From Candidatus Aminicenantes bacterium UBA4820 (GTDB lineage Bacteria; Acidobacteriota; UBA4820): 31,060 nt of DNA. Position 1 is the first letter of the stretch, and the number at the start of each line of letters is the position of its first letter. The notes beneath the pieces are model-generated. The model was not told the origin of the DNA, searched no databases, and saw only the letters and a program-made list of their open reading frames with translations. The translations under genes and the position numbers were made by a program. The DNA is taken from NCBI GenBank assembly GCA_002402325.1, contig DHFQ01000170.1:12217-43276 (forward strand), given 5' to 3'. Positions 14,892-23,144 of the stretch are shown in pieces.

Positions 14892-16237
14892 GTCTTTTTG
14901 ATGTTTTTAAAAGGCAAATGCCTGTTAAGAAGGGTTTATACTCTGGAAGGTTTGAAGTTGATGGGGCAACTTTTAGAGCACACTTAAGAGTTGAAGAGGA
15001 TGAAAAGGGGATTTTGAGTTTGAATGCCTCAAGGATTCTTCATCTCAACCGAACTGCGACTGAAATTGCCTACCATTTCATAAATGGGTTGAATGAAGAA
15101 GAGACAATAACTCTTATGAAAAAAAGATATAGGGTTGGGCGAGATCAACTAAAGAAAGATGTGAAAAGTCTTTACCAAATCATCAATACTTTAGGAAAGA
15201 CAGATAAAGTTTGCCCTCTATCAGATCTTGGGATTTCTTTAGATGAACCTTATACAAAAGAGATTTCAGCGCCAATGAGGGTTGATGTTGCCTTGACTTA
15301 CAGGTGTCAAAACAGATGTTCTCACTGTTACAACGAGCCTCAAAGAAAAGTAGAAGAACTTAATAAAGAGAGATGGTTTGAGGTTATAAAAAAAATTGAG
15401 GCAATAGGAATTCCTCATATAGTCTTCACTGGTGGAGAGCCAACCTTGATTCCATTTCTTGATGAATTGATCCGCTATTCTGAAAATTTGGGGATTGTGA
15501 CAGGACTTAACACAAATGGAAGAAAACTTAAAGATTTAGAATATGTGAAAAATTTGAAAGAATGCGGGCTTGACCACATTCAAATAACACTTGAATCTCC
15601 GAAAGAGGAGATACACGATGAAATGGTGCAAGAAAAAGGGGCATTTAAAGAGACACTACTCGGGCTTCAAAATTCTTTAAAATCTGAAATTTTTACAATG
15701 ACAAATACAACAATAGTTAAAACAAACAAGGATACAATGAAGGATTTTCCCTCATTCCTCAAAAATCTTGGGATTAATACATTTGCTGCTAACTCAATTA
15801 TTTTTTCCGGGAAGGCGGTCCAATCTGAACTCCATCTGACAAAAGAGGAGATAATCCCTGTGCTTGAAGAGATTTCAAAAGAGGCAAGGGCAAACGATAT
15901 GAAGTTTATATGGTACACACCAACAAGATATTGCGAACTGAATCCTCTTGAAATGGGGCTTGGTGTAAAGCAGTGCACCGCAGCAAGACTCTCTATTGCG
16001 ATTGAACCAGATGGAGATGTCCTTCCCTGCCAATCCTACTACAAAAGCGTTGGGAATATTCTCAAAGACGATTTTAAGGATATATGGAACAATGAGTTGT
16101 GCAAAAAATTGAGAGTTCCTCAAAAGCCTTTAAAAGAGTGTGAAGAATGTGCTCATCTCTCCTTATGTGGGGGAGGATGTCCTCTTGAAAATGACCTTGA
16201 GCCCTTTACATGCAGGGAAGTTTATTCACAGGGATAA
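14888..16237 (+). CDS. Radical SAM/SPASM peptide maturase with PqqD-like N-terminal domain
   Basis: The start is set at the ATG overlapping the upstream TGA (ATGA, 14888); an earlier in-frame ATG lies inside the tail-coding repeat and would add a nonsense Cys-rich leader. The 449-residue product has a PqqD-like recognition region (about 42-103, LNASRILHLNRTATEIAYHF onward). The radical SAM motif is C140-x3-C144-x2-C147 in TYRCQNRCSHCYN, with FTGGEPTL at 180-187. A SPASM-type cysteine set follows (C363, C381, C405, C418, C421, C427, C431, C442) that could hold auxiliary 4Fe-4S clusters. This architecture is shared with enzymes that install thioether or carbon-carbon links in ribosomal peptides. 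The immediate neighbour with seven cysteines in its tail is the obvious substrate. Confidence 0.9.
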   Translation: MSLFDVFKRQMPVKKGLYSGRFEVDGATFRAHLRVEEDEKGILSLNASRILHLNRTATEIAYHFINGLNEEETITLMKKRYRVGRDQLKKDVKSLYQIINTLGKTDKVCPLSDLGISLDEPYTKEISAPMRVDVALTYRCQNRCSHCYNEPQRKVEELNKERWFEVIKKIEAIGIPHIVFTGGEPTLIPFLDELIRYSENLGIVTGLNTNGRKLKDLEYVKNLKECGLDHIQITLESPKEEIHDEMVQEKGAFKETLLGLQNSLKSEIFTMTNTTIVKTNKDTMKDFPSFLKNLGINTFAANSIIFSGKAVQSELHLTKEEIIPVLEEISKEARANDMKFIWYTPTRYCELNPLEMGLGVKQCTAARLSIAIEPDGDVLPCQSYYKSVGNILKDDFKDIWNNELCKKLRVPQKPLKECEECAHLSLCGGGCPLENDLEPFTCREVYSQG

Positions 16238-16294
16238 ATGAAATGTTTTTTAACTTATTTTTTATAATTCGTTCACTTTAGAAAGGGGGAACAA

Positions 16295-17530
16295 ATGAAG
16301 ATTATTGTTTTCGGAGCAAATGGAAAAATGGGAAGAGCAGTCGCTTATGACCTCTGCAAAAACGATGATGTTGAAGAGGTGGGACTTTTTGGAAGAAGAA
16401 AAGAAGCCTTAGAAGAGACAAAGAAATGGCTTAAAAGTCCAAAAACGGTGATTCATTTAGGAAATACAGATGACAAAAAATCTGTAATGAAGGCAGTTAA
16501 AGGATACGATGTTGGCATTTCGACACTACCTGATAGACATACAAGTTATTCAGTTATTTCAGCCTGTGTTGAAGCCCCGATAAATGTTGTTGATATGCTT
16601 GAAGAATACCACAGAAAGCCAGATTTGTATGAAGTGGAAGGGCTTGACCTTCCAAAAGGGATGACTCTTGAGGAGTATGGAGAGTGGATTCACGAAACTG
16701 CACTCAAAAATGGTGTAACATTCCTTGATGGAATTGGATTTGCCCCCGGACTGAGTAACCTCACAGTTGGAGATGCTTTGAGGAAACTTGATAAAGCAGA
16801 ATGGGCAGTTGCAAGAGTTGGAGGTATTCCTTCAAAGGAAAGTGCAAAGGATAAGCCTCTCAAGTATATGATCACATGGGCATTTTCACATGTTTTGAGG
16901 GAATACAATGTTAAACTCTTCATTCTAAAAGATGGAAAAAGGGTTGAAGTTCCAGCCTTGATTGACAGAGAGCAGTTTGTGTTTGACAAATTTGGACTCA
17001 ATGAGGAACTTGAATGTGCCGTAACTCCGGGGATGCCAAGTTTTATCTACACAAGGCCAAACCTCAACTACTTTGCCGAGAAGACAGTAAGGTGGAGAGG
17101 CCATTACGCTGGAATTGACACCCTGAAGGAGTGCGGAGTCCTGTCAATTGAACCGGTTGAAGTTGGCGGGAAAAAGGTTGTTCCAAGGGAGGTTTTTCTT
17201 GCCTGCGTTGAACCAAAGTTGAGGGCAAAAGAGGGCGATACTGATGTGTGCGTAATGTACAACACGACTTACGGAATTTTGAATGGTAAAAAGGTTGTAA
17301 TAAAGCATTACATGTGGGATACCCCTGACAAAAGTTTAAATATTTCATCTATGGGACGAGTTACGGGATTTCCTGCTGCAATAGGAGGAGTCTTTATAGG
17401 CAAAGGTTTGATCAAAGAGAAGGGGTGCGTCCCTCCTGAAGATGCAATTTATGGAGAGAACTACAAACTCTTTCTTGAAGAACTGAAGAAAAGAAATATA
17501 AATATCCTTGAAACGATAGAGGAAGTTTAA
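16295..17530 (+). CDS. Saccharopine dehydrogenase-like NAD(P)-binding protein
   Basis: This 411-residue protein starts with a Rossmann motif, IIVFGANGKMGRAVAYDL, followed by LFGRRKEALEE. The N-terminal 130 residues fit the NADP-binding domain of the saccharopine dehydrogenase family. A second part contains GVTFLDGIGFAPGLSNLTVG and MYNTTYGILNGKKVV, with the typical late GFPAAIGGVFI segment. The family includes saccharopine, carboxynorspermidine and lysine-related reductases and many orphans. Substrate is unknown. It is preceded by a good ribosome-binding site (AAAGGGGG) and closed by a strong terminator, so it forms its own unit or the end of the preceding operon. A connection to the KamA-like protein through lysine is possible but unsupported. 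Confidence 0.85.
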   Translation: MKIIVFGANGKMGRAVAYDLCKNDDVEEVGLFGRRKEALEETKKWLKSPKTVIHLGNTDDKKSVMKAVKGYDVGISTLPDRHTSYSVISACVEAPINVVDMLEEYHRKPDLYEVEGLDLPKGMTLEEYGEWIHETALKNGVTFLDGIGFAPGLSNLTVGDALRKLDKAEWAVARVGGIPSKESAKDKPLKYMITWAFSHVLREYNVKLFILKDGKRVEVPALIDREQFVFDKFGLNEELECAVTPGMPSFIYTRPNLNYFAEKTVRWRGHYAGIDTLKECGVLSIEPVEVGGKKVVPREVFLACVEPKLRAKEGDTDVCVMYNTTYGILNGKKVVIKHYMWDTPDKSLNISSMGRVTGFPAAIGGVFIGKGLIKEKGCVPPEDAIYGENYKLFLEELKKRNINILETIEEV

Positions 17531-17536
17531 TTTTAT

Positions 17537-17560
17537 GGGGTGCTTTTGCACCCCTTTTTT
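17537..17560 (+). terminator. Rho-independent terminator immediately before the permease start codon
   Basis: A 7-bp perfect G/C-rich stem, GGGGTGC and GCACCCC with a TTTT loop, is followed by six T residues (17555-17560). It begins 7 bp after the stop of the saccharopine-dehydrogenase-like gene. Its U-tract ends only three bases before the next ATG at 17564. Confidence 0.88.
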
Positions 17561-17563
17561 AAA

Positions 17564-19108
17564 ATGAAGATTTTTGTCAAAGGCGACATTGATGGATTCT
17601 TTGGACTTGCCCTTGATAACCTCGTTCAGGTTTTACTCATTGAAAGCCTTTTAACAACCCTTTTGCAATTTCCAAGAAGTTTTGTCTATGAGAAAGTTCT
17701 ACCGGGAGTAGCAATCTCACTTCTTGTCGGGAATTTATTTTATTCATATCAGGCAATAAAGCTTTCTAAAAGTACAAAAAGGGAAGACCACTGTGCCCTC
17801 CCTTATGGAATAAATACTGTATCTCTGTTTGCTTACATTTTTCTTGTTATGCTTCCCGTAAAAATTCAGGCGGATGCTATGGGAGTTAAAGATTCTTACC
17901 TTGTAGCGTGGAGGGCAGGACTCATCGCTTGCATCGGTTCGGGAATAATTGAATTTTTAGGTGCATTTATCGGTGAAAAGATAAGAAAGGCAACTCCCCG
18001 CGCCGCACTTCTTTCAACCCTTTCTGGTATCGCACTTGGATTTATTTCACTTGGCTTTTTCTTTAGAACATTTGCCCACCCTATAGTTGGGCTTGTAACG
18101 TTTTCAATAATTCTTTTAACATATTTCGGAAAAGTTAAGTTTCCTTTTGGGCTTCCAGGCGGTCTTGTCGCAGTAATTGTTGGAACGATTTTATCCTACT
18201 TAACAGACATCGTTTCAAAAGAACCTTTTACCCCTTTGTTTGGCTTCTTTTTGCCTCTGCCTCAATTTAGTGAAATTGTAAAATCGTGTCAATCGGGATA
18301 CATTTTGCCCTACCTCTCTGTAATTGTCCCAATGGGTCTTTTCAATTTAATCGGCTCTTTGCAGAACATTGAATCGGCTGAGGCTGCTGGTGATTCCTAT
18401 AAAACGACTCCTTCCCTTGCGGTAAATGGAATAGGGACGCTGGTTGCAGCTCTCTTTGGTTCCTGCTTTCCTACAACTATTTATATTGGTCATCCAGGCT
18501 GGAAATCATTAGGGGCAAGGGCGGGATACAGTATTTTGAATTGCCTCTTTTTTATAGTTGTATGTTTGAGTGGAACATTTTCTACAATTGCCCACTTTAT
18601 TCCAATTGATGCGGGGATGGCAATTGTTTTGTGGATTGGGATAGTTATTTCATCTCAAGCATTTCAATCGACAGAAAGAAGGCACGCTCCTGCGGTTGTA
18701 ATTGGAATTTTGCCTGCAGTTGCAGGTTGGGGTGCGATGCTTTTAAAAAGTGGATTGAGGGCGGGGAATTCTTCACCCTTTTCAGATTCAATAATTGAAG
18801 TTTTAAAAAAAACTGATATATGGGCAGAAGGTGCATTTTCATTAGAGCAGGGTTTTATTTTTAGCGCAATGATTTTATCTGCACTTACTGTTTTTATAAT
18901 TGATAGAAAATTTGTAAAAGCATCTTTTGTTGCCCTCATTGGTGCCTTTTTATCTCTAATTGGCTTAATGCATACATTTAAATTTACACCATCAGATACA
19001 ATTCTCGATTTAAGATTAAATCCAAAATATTTCTTAGCCTACCTTTCTGTTGCCATTATTCTTTACTTTGCAAAATTTTTAAAAAATGAAGAAGGAGAGA
19101 AGAGTTGA
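17564..19108 (+). CDS. NCS2-like (xanthine/uracil-type) membrane permease
   Basis: The start is put at ATG 17564, giving MKIFVKGDIDGFFGLALDNL, a typical opening for this permease group. A GTG at 17540 would place eight extra codons inside the terminator hairpin. The 514-residue protein has roughly 12 hydrophobic helices, including GLIACIGSGIIEFLGAFIGE, VIVPMGLFNLIGSLQNIESA (a loop plus helix where the NCS2 family carries substrate-site residues) and VNGIGTLVAALFGSCFPTTI. These resemble nucleobase:cation symporters; substrate is unknown. There is no ribosome-binding site. Its stop overlaps the nitrilase-like gene by 4 bp (TTGA), suggesting uptake and hydrolysis of a nitrogen compound as a joint job. 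Confidence 0.82.
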   Translation: MKIFVKGDIDGFFGLALDNLVQVLLIESLLTTLLQFPRSFVYEKVLPGVAISLLVGNLFYSYQAIKLSKSTKREDHCALPYGINTVSLFAYIFLVMLPVKIQADAMGVKDSYLVAWRAGLIACIGSGIIEFLGAFIGEKIRKATPRAALLSTLSGIALGFISLGFFFRTFAHPIVGLVTFSIILLTYFGKVKFPFGLPGGLVAVIVGTILSYLTDIVSKEPFTPLFGFFLPLPQFSEIVKSCQSGYILPYLSVIVPMGLFNLIGSLQNIESAEAAGDSYKTTPSLAVNGIGTLVAALFGSCFPTTIYIGHPGWKSLGARAGYSILNCLFFIVVCLSGTFSTIAHFIPIDAGMAIVLWIGIVISSQAFQSTERRHAPAVVIGILPAVAGWGAMLLKSGLRAGNSSPFSDSIIEVLKKTDIWAEGAFSLEQGFIFSAMILSALTVFIIDRKFVKASFVALIGAFLSLIGLMHTFKFTPSDTILDLRLNPKYFLAYLSVAIILYFAKFLKNEEGEKS

Positions 19109-19815
19109 AAATATACCTTTCAAGATTTTTATCAACTACAAAAAAGGAAAATGTTAAAAGAATTTACAGGGAATCAGAATTTGCCTTTAAGGAAAAGGCA
19201 AAAATAGTGGTCTTCCCTGAACTTTTCTTAACAGGATACAACTCTTCTTTTACTCCAGAAGAGGCGAGAAAAATTTTTAAAGAAATCTCAAGAACTTATG
19301 AGGAAATAGTTTTTATCTTTGGAACAATTAGTGAAAAGAAAAGAAACAGAGCCCTTCTCTTTTTAGATGGTAAGGAGATTTTGTTTTACGATAAAGTCCA
19401 CCTTTTTAGACCTAATGGTGAAGATAAAATGTGGGAAAAGGGTGAAGAGTATAAAAGCGTTAAGACAAAATATTGCAATTTGGGAGTTATAATTTGTAAC
19501 GACCTGAGATTTCCTGAATCTGCAAGAAGTTTGCGAATGAAAGATAAAATTGATTTACTCATAGTTCCTGCGTACTGGCCCTTAAGAAGGGATGAGATTT
19601 TTAAAACTTTGCTTAAAGCAAGGGCTATTGAAAATGCCGTCTATGTTGGAGGATGCTCAATTTCACACCTTGAAAATAAAAATGAAGAGTTCTTTGGTGC
19701 TTTGAATTATCTTTTTGACCCTCTCGGAAATCAGGTTGAAACAAAGGATGATAGGATTTATGAGATTGAAATCCCTTTTAAGAAAACAATCCTTGTTGAT
19801 CCACTAAAGTGCTAA
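19105..19815 (+). CDS. Carbon-nitrogen hydrolase (nitrilase superfamily amidase)
   Basis: A 236-residue member with the full Glu-Lys-Cys triad: Glu39 in VVFPELFLTGYN, Lys97 in FYDKVHLFRPNGE and Cys131 in GVIICNDLRFPES. The arrangement fits the predicted-amidase branches (omega-amidase or deaminated-glutathione-amidase-like) more than true nitrilases. It starts with TTG overlapping the permease stop (TTGA), with GAAGGAGAGA as ribosome-binding site, so translation is coupled. It likely acts in the cytoplasm on an amide or ureido compound brought in by the permease; the substrate is inferred only from the gene pairing. It is slightly shorter than most family members (250-280 residues) but no motif is lost. 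Confidence 0.88.
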   Translation: MKIYLSRFLSTTKKENVKRIYRESEFAFKEKAKIVVFPELFLTGYNSSFTPEEARKIFKEISRTYEEIVFIFGTISEKKRNRALLFLDGKEILFYDKVHLFRPNGEDKMWEKGEEYKSVKTKYCNLGVIICNDLRFPESARSLRMKDKIDLLIVPAYWPLRRDEIFKTLLKARAIENAVYVGGCSISHLENKNEEFFGALNYLFDPLGNQVETKDDRIYEIEIPFKKTILVDPLKC

Positions 19816-19870
19816 CAAAAGTTTTAAAAAATCAGTTTTTCTGATAAAATCTTAAATTCTGGAGGATGTT

Positions 19871-20710
19871 ATGAAGAAGTTGATTTTTTCTTTTGTGATT
19901 TTGTTTCTTTCTTTATCACTTTTTGCCAAAGATGTTGATCTTGCAACCGAAGAGACGAATTTTGATCTAAAATCCTCAAAGGATGGTTTTAAGAATGCAA
20001 TAAAATCCTTTGCAAAGAATGATTGTCTTATGGTTGGAACAAAGATTCTGCCTTTAAAAGAAAGTTTAAAGAATATTGAAGAAAATAAATATGTAATTTT
20101 TTATCCCGATAAACTCTATATTTCCTCTTCTGAAGACCTCGGGTTTGTTTTTGGTGTTTTTGAGGAAAGATTTTCAGGGAAACCTCTTTTTTATGGCTAT
20201 TACATAAATGTGTGGCAAAAAATAAAGGGGAAATGGAAGATAGTGGTTCATCAAAAAACCTTTTTGTCACCAAGATTAGATGAAGATTTACCTAATGAAA
20301 TGCAAAAAATTTCCATTGCAAAAGGTAAAGACCCGCAAAAAAGGTTTGAAGATATTGAAAAAGAAATTTTAACCAATCTAAAACAGATGGGTGAAGCAAA
20401 GGTCTATAAGGATTACGGGGATAAAAATATAATCAAGGTAAGAGAACTTTCCAAAGCTGAAAGAGGCAAGCAGGTTTTTATAAGAGCGGTCGCTTTAAAA
20501 GGTGGAATTGATGGTGAACTTAAATACACATTTTCATCTGATTCTAAGGACCTCGTAGTCTTTATCGGGTATGCAAAGGCAACAGGTGCACAACCAAAAG
20601 CGAGTGGAACATTCATTCATATTTTGAAACTTGATGAAGAAGGAAACTATAAACTTATCCTTGACGCCACTTCACTCTCGAGGAATTTTGTAAAAAGAGA
20701 AATTATGTGA
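19871..20710 (+). CDS. Secreted protein of unknown function with a SnoaL/DUF4440-like domain
   Basis: The 279-residue product has a clear signal peptide (MKKLIFSFVILFLSLSLFAK, cleavage near 20) and is predicted to be extracytoplasmic. The central part, with GFVFGVFEERF, FYGYYINVWQKIKGKWKIVV and HQKTF, has the spacing of NTF2-like (SnoaL/DUF4440) domains, where a W-K-I-V strand closes the cone-shaped fold. This is a shape-level match and not a firm family call. The ribosome-binding site is CTGGAGG, and the last codons overlap the antiporter start (GTGA). No catalytic motif is evident. It may bind a small molecule at the cell surface; this is a guess from the fold. Confidence 0.7.
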   Translation: MKKLIFSFVILFLSLSLFAKDVDLATEETNFDLKSSKDGFKNAIKSFAKNDCLMVGTKILPLKESLKNIEENKYVIFYPDKLYISSSEDLGFVFGVFEERFSGKPLFYGYYINVWQKIKGKWKIVVHQKTFLSPRLDEDLPNEMQKISIAKGKDPQKRFEDIEKEILTNLKQMGEAKVYKDYGDKNIIKVRELSKAERGKQVFIRAVALKGGIDGELKYTFSSDSKDLVVFIGYAKATGAQPKASGTFIHILKLDEEGNYKLILDATSLSRNFVKREIM

Positions 20711-22128
20711 GAAAATTTTTTTTAATACTCCTTCTTAGTTTTCCTGTAACTATCTTTTCATCTGAAGGAGTTAAATTGGAGGAGAATCTTCCACTCTATT
20801 CTGTCCTGCCTTTTATTGGAGTTTTACTGTCAATTTCCTTTTTTCCGCTTTTTTTTCCCGATTTCTGGCATAAAAGGTATCCTCTAATTTCCCTTTTATG
20901 GGGATTAATATTCGCCATTCCATTCATTTTAGCCTATAAATCTCTTGCAATGGTTGAAATATTAAGAATGTTTTTACTTGAATATCTGCCCTTCTTGATA
21001 TTGTTATGGGGGCTTTTTACAGTTTCAGGTGGAATCTATTTCAAAGGGACTCTTGTTGGAACCCCCATTTTTAACACAATTTTGCTTTTAGTTGGCACAT
21101 TCTTTTCTTCATTTATGGGAACTACTGGTTCTGCAATGCTTTTTATAAGGCCACTTCTTAGGGCAAATGAAAAAAGGAAGTATAAAACCCACATTTTTAT
21201 TTTTTTCATTTTTCTTGTTGCAAATATAGGCGGCTCTCTCACTCCAATTGGAGACCCTCCACTTTTTTTAGGATTTTTAAGCGGAGTGCCGTTTTTGTGG
21301 ACATTGAGGCTTTTTTTGCCACTTATATTTGTGTCCGCCATTCTTTTGATTATATTTTTCATAATTGATTACAACCTATTTAAGAAAGAGAATCTTTACC
21401 CCATATTGAAAACTCTCACAAAAAAGAAAAGAGAAAAAATAAAACTTTGTGGACTGAATAATTTTTTTCTTTTGCTTTTAATTGTCCTATCAGTTATTTT
21501 TTCTGGTTATACTAATCTCAGTGAATTGAAGGTATTATCAGTAAATATTAATTTTCAGGATCTTTTAAGAGATATGATGATAGTTATAATCGGGATAGTT
21601 TCTCTTTTAACAACAAAAAAGGAGTACAGAAAGGAAAATAGATTCACCTTTGAGCCGATAAAAGAGGTTGCGATACTATTCGGTGCGATTTTCGTTACGA
21701 TGATTCCTGCACTTGAAATATTAAGGGCAGGTGCTAAAGGACATCTTGGTTTTCTTGTTGGAGGAATAAATGAACCGATTCAATATTTCTGGCTTTGCGG
21801 ATTTTTATCCTCCTTTCTTGATAATGCCCCAACCTATCTGACCTTTCTAAATATGGCTCTGGGTACCTTTTATTCTCAAATTCCTGAAAGGGAGGCAATA
21901 AACCTTCTTATTCAAGAAAAGGGTTTATTTCTTGAAGCAATTTCAATAGGTGCCGTTTTTATGGGTGCAAACACATACATTGGGAATGCCCCAAATTTTA
22001 TGGTCAAATCAATAGCAGAAGAAAATGGAGTGAAGATGCCAACATTTTTAGGCTACATTTTTAAGTGGTCATTACCAATTTTGATACCAATATTCTTCCT
22101 TGTGGGACTAATTTTCTTAAGAGGATAA
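20707..22128 (+). CDS. NhaD-like sodium/proton antiporter (ion transporter superfamily)
   Basis: Starts with GTG overlapping the preceding TGA. The 473-residue protein has an N-terminal signal-like helix and about 11-12 further membrane helices. NhaD-type landmarks are FMGTTGSAMLFIRPLLRA, NIGGSLTPIGDPPLFLGFLS, FLSSFLDNAPTYLTFLNMAL and FMGANTYIGNAPNFMVKSIA. The paired GDPP and NAP loops correspond to the re-entrant segments of the CitM/ArsB/NhaD superfamily. Sodium export is the usual role; a citrate or dicarboxylate carrier is the alternative, but the conserved GANTYIGNAPNFM block favours NhaD. It sits in the middle of a compact group running from the permease to the gene at 22131. Confidence 0.87.
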   Translation: MRKFFLILLLSFPVTIFSSEGVKLEENLPLYSVLPFIGVLLSISFFPLFFPDFWHKRYPLISLLWGLIFAIPFILAYKSLAMVEILRMFLLEYLPFLILLWGLFTVSGGIYFKGTLVGTPIFNTILLLVGTFFSSFMGTTGSAMLFIRPLLRANEKRKYKTHIFIFFIFLVANIGGSLTPIGDPPLFLGFLSGVPFLWTLRLFLPLIFVSAILLIIFFIIDYNLFKKENLYPILKTLTKKKREKIKLCGLNNFFLLLLIVLSVIFSGYTNLSELKVLSVNINFQDLLRDMMIVIIGIVSLLTTKKEYRKENRFTFEPIKEVAILFGAIFVTMIPALEILRAGAKGHLGFLVGGINEPIQYFWLCGFLSSFLDNAPTYLTFLNMALGTFYSQIPEREAINLLIQEKGLFLEAISIGAVFMGANTYIGNAPNFMVKSIAEENGVKMPTFLGYIFKWSLPILIPIFFLVGLIFLRG

Positions 22129-22130
22129 AA

Positions 22131-22694
22131 ATGACGAAGTTCATTGAAATTGTTGTTGAATGCGAAAAGGGCTTGTGCGAAGGTTTTATTAAAGGATACT
22201 TTAGAGGAAAAGGGAGTGAATCGCCAATAATGAACCTTGAAAAAATTGAACTTGAAAACGATGATTTTTCTGAAAACCTTGAAGAGTTCCTTCATCCCGG
22301 TGAAGAGATACTACATCTTCTAATCAAAGAAGAGGATTTATCACTATTTTGCGAAGCTACAAAATTGTGTGAAAAAGAGGGGATAATTTGCAGGCAGAGG
22401 AAAACTAAAAATAGGACATCTGTGAACGCTAACTTTGTCTTGAAAATTTATGATAAAAAAAGGGGCGAAATCGCAAAGAATCTTCTCAAAGAAAATGAAA
22501 AATATATTAAATTAAAAAAGGGAGTGGTTGAGAAATATAACAACGAAGAAGAAGAAATAGAATTATACGCACCGAAGCATAACTACGAATTAAAGGCAAA
22601 GGGATCCATTGAAGGAGATATTTCAGACATTATGAACCTCTATCTAAAAATGAAAGATGTGGGTTTTGAATTTAAAGATGTAAAATTAAAATGA
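22131..22694 (+). CDS. Conserved-looking cytoplasmic protein of unknown function
   Basis: The ATG at 22131 follows the antiporter stop by 2 bp with ribosome-binding site AGAGGA; a longer frame starting at 22065 would overlap the antiporter and is rejected. The 187-residue product has no signal or membrane segment. It is rich in Glu and Lys and contains three cysteines in the first half (near ECEKGLCEG) and more near KLCEKEGIICRQR. Alternating strand-helix character suggests two ferredoxin-like alpha-beta halves. I do not recognise a family. Being last in the run with the antiporter, it might have an accessory role. Confidence 0.7.
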   Translation: MTKFIEIVVECEKGLCEGFIKGYFRGKGSESPIMNLEKIELENDDFSENLEEFLHPGEEILHLLIKEEDLSLFCEATKLCEKEGIICRQRKTKNRTSVNANFVLKIYDKKRGEIAKNLLKENEKYIKLKKGVVEKYNNEEEEIELYAPKHNYELKAKGSIEGDISDIMNLYLKMKDVGFEFKDVKLK

Positions 22695-22841
22695 TAACAA
22701 CCTAAAAGTTCGCATTTAATTATAGCTTGATTTGACGCAGGTAAATTATAGCCTTTAAAAAATCTACAATTTTTGACTATGGCTCAATGATGATAAAGAT
22801 TTATCACAATTTTTAATTCTATTAAGAAGAGATAAACTTTC

Positions 22842-22870
22842 TTGACAAAGAATTCTAAAGGGAATATATT
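22842..22870 (+). promoter_or_regulatory. Strong near-consensus promoter for the propeller protein
   Basis: TTGACA (22842-22847), 17-bp spacer, TATATT (22865-22870): 11 of 12 consensus positions. Transcription would start near 22877, leaving an untranslated leader of about 268 nt before the ATG at 23145. The first TTG of this promoter also opens a 61-codon frame, which is therefore considered spurious. Confidence 0.6.
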
Positions 22871-23100
22871 TAAAATTGTGAAAGTAAGTTTGAATTATTT
22901 TCTTTGTTTAATAAAAAAGAAAGCAACTAAAGAATTGATTGGCACGATCTATCTTCAATCAGAAATATTTATTAACCATAAAGAATTTTGCACACCTTTG
23001 ATCCTGCAAAGAGGAAAATTAAAGTGAAAGAAAATGATAATCCTCACACGGGACAGGATTTTAAGGTAACACCGAAGCAATAGTTTTGGTTGATTTGAAA

Positions 23101-23129
23101 AGCCTCCGCTGGTTATACCGGCGGAGGCT
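23101..23129 (+). promoter_or_regulatory. 13-bp-stem hairpin in the leader just upstream of the ribosome-binding site
   Basis: AGCCTCCGCTGGT and ACCGGCGGAGGCT form a 13-bp stem (one G-U pair in RNA) around a 3-base TAT loop. It ends five bases before the ribosome-binding site TGGAGGT (23134-23140). There is no U-tract after it, so it is not a standard terminator. An mRNA-stabilising or translation-control element is possible. The descending arm itself contains GGAGG, sequestered in the stem. Confidence 0.65.
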
Positions 23130-23144
23130 ATAATGGAGGTTTGA

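Larger units (their letters stand above)
22695..23144. other. 450-bp intergenic leader region
   Basis: No convincing gene is present. The stretch holds a near-consensus promoter (22842-22870), a transcribed leader of about 270 nt and a long hairpin just before the propeller gene. A frame at 22982-23082 ends in NPHTGQDFKVTPKQ, which looks protein-like, but it is only 33 codons and has no match I can name. AATTATAGC occurs twice (near 22719 and 22744). Confidence 0.5.

Noticed and set aside
17540..17563. GTG start for the permease
   Set aside because: The extra codons lie within the terminator stem-loop, and the family-like sequence begins at the ATG 17564.
22842..23027. 61-codon plus-strand frame
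   Set aside because: It opens with TTG inside a consensus -35 box, has no ribosome-binding site and no recognisable sequence.
22982..23082. 33-codon open stretch ending NPHTGQDFKVTPKQ, faintly like the end of a DNA-binding HU protein
   Set aside because: Too short and without a start or upstream homology; the likeness to HU is too vague to report as a relic.
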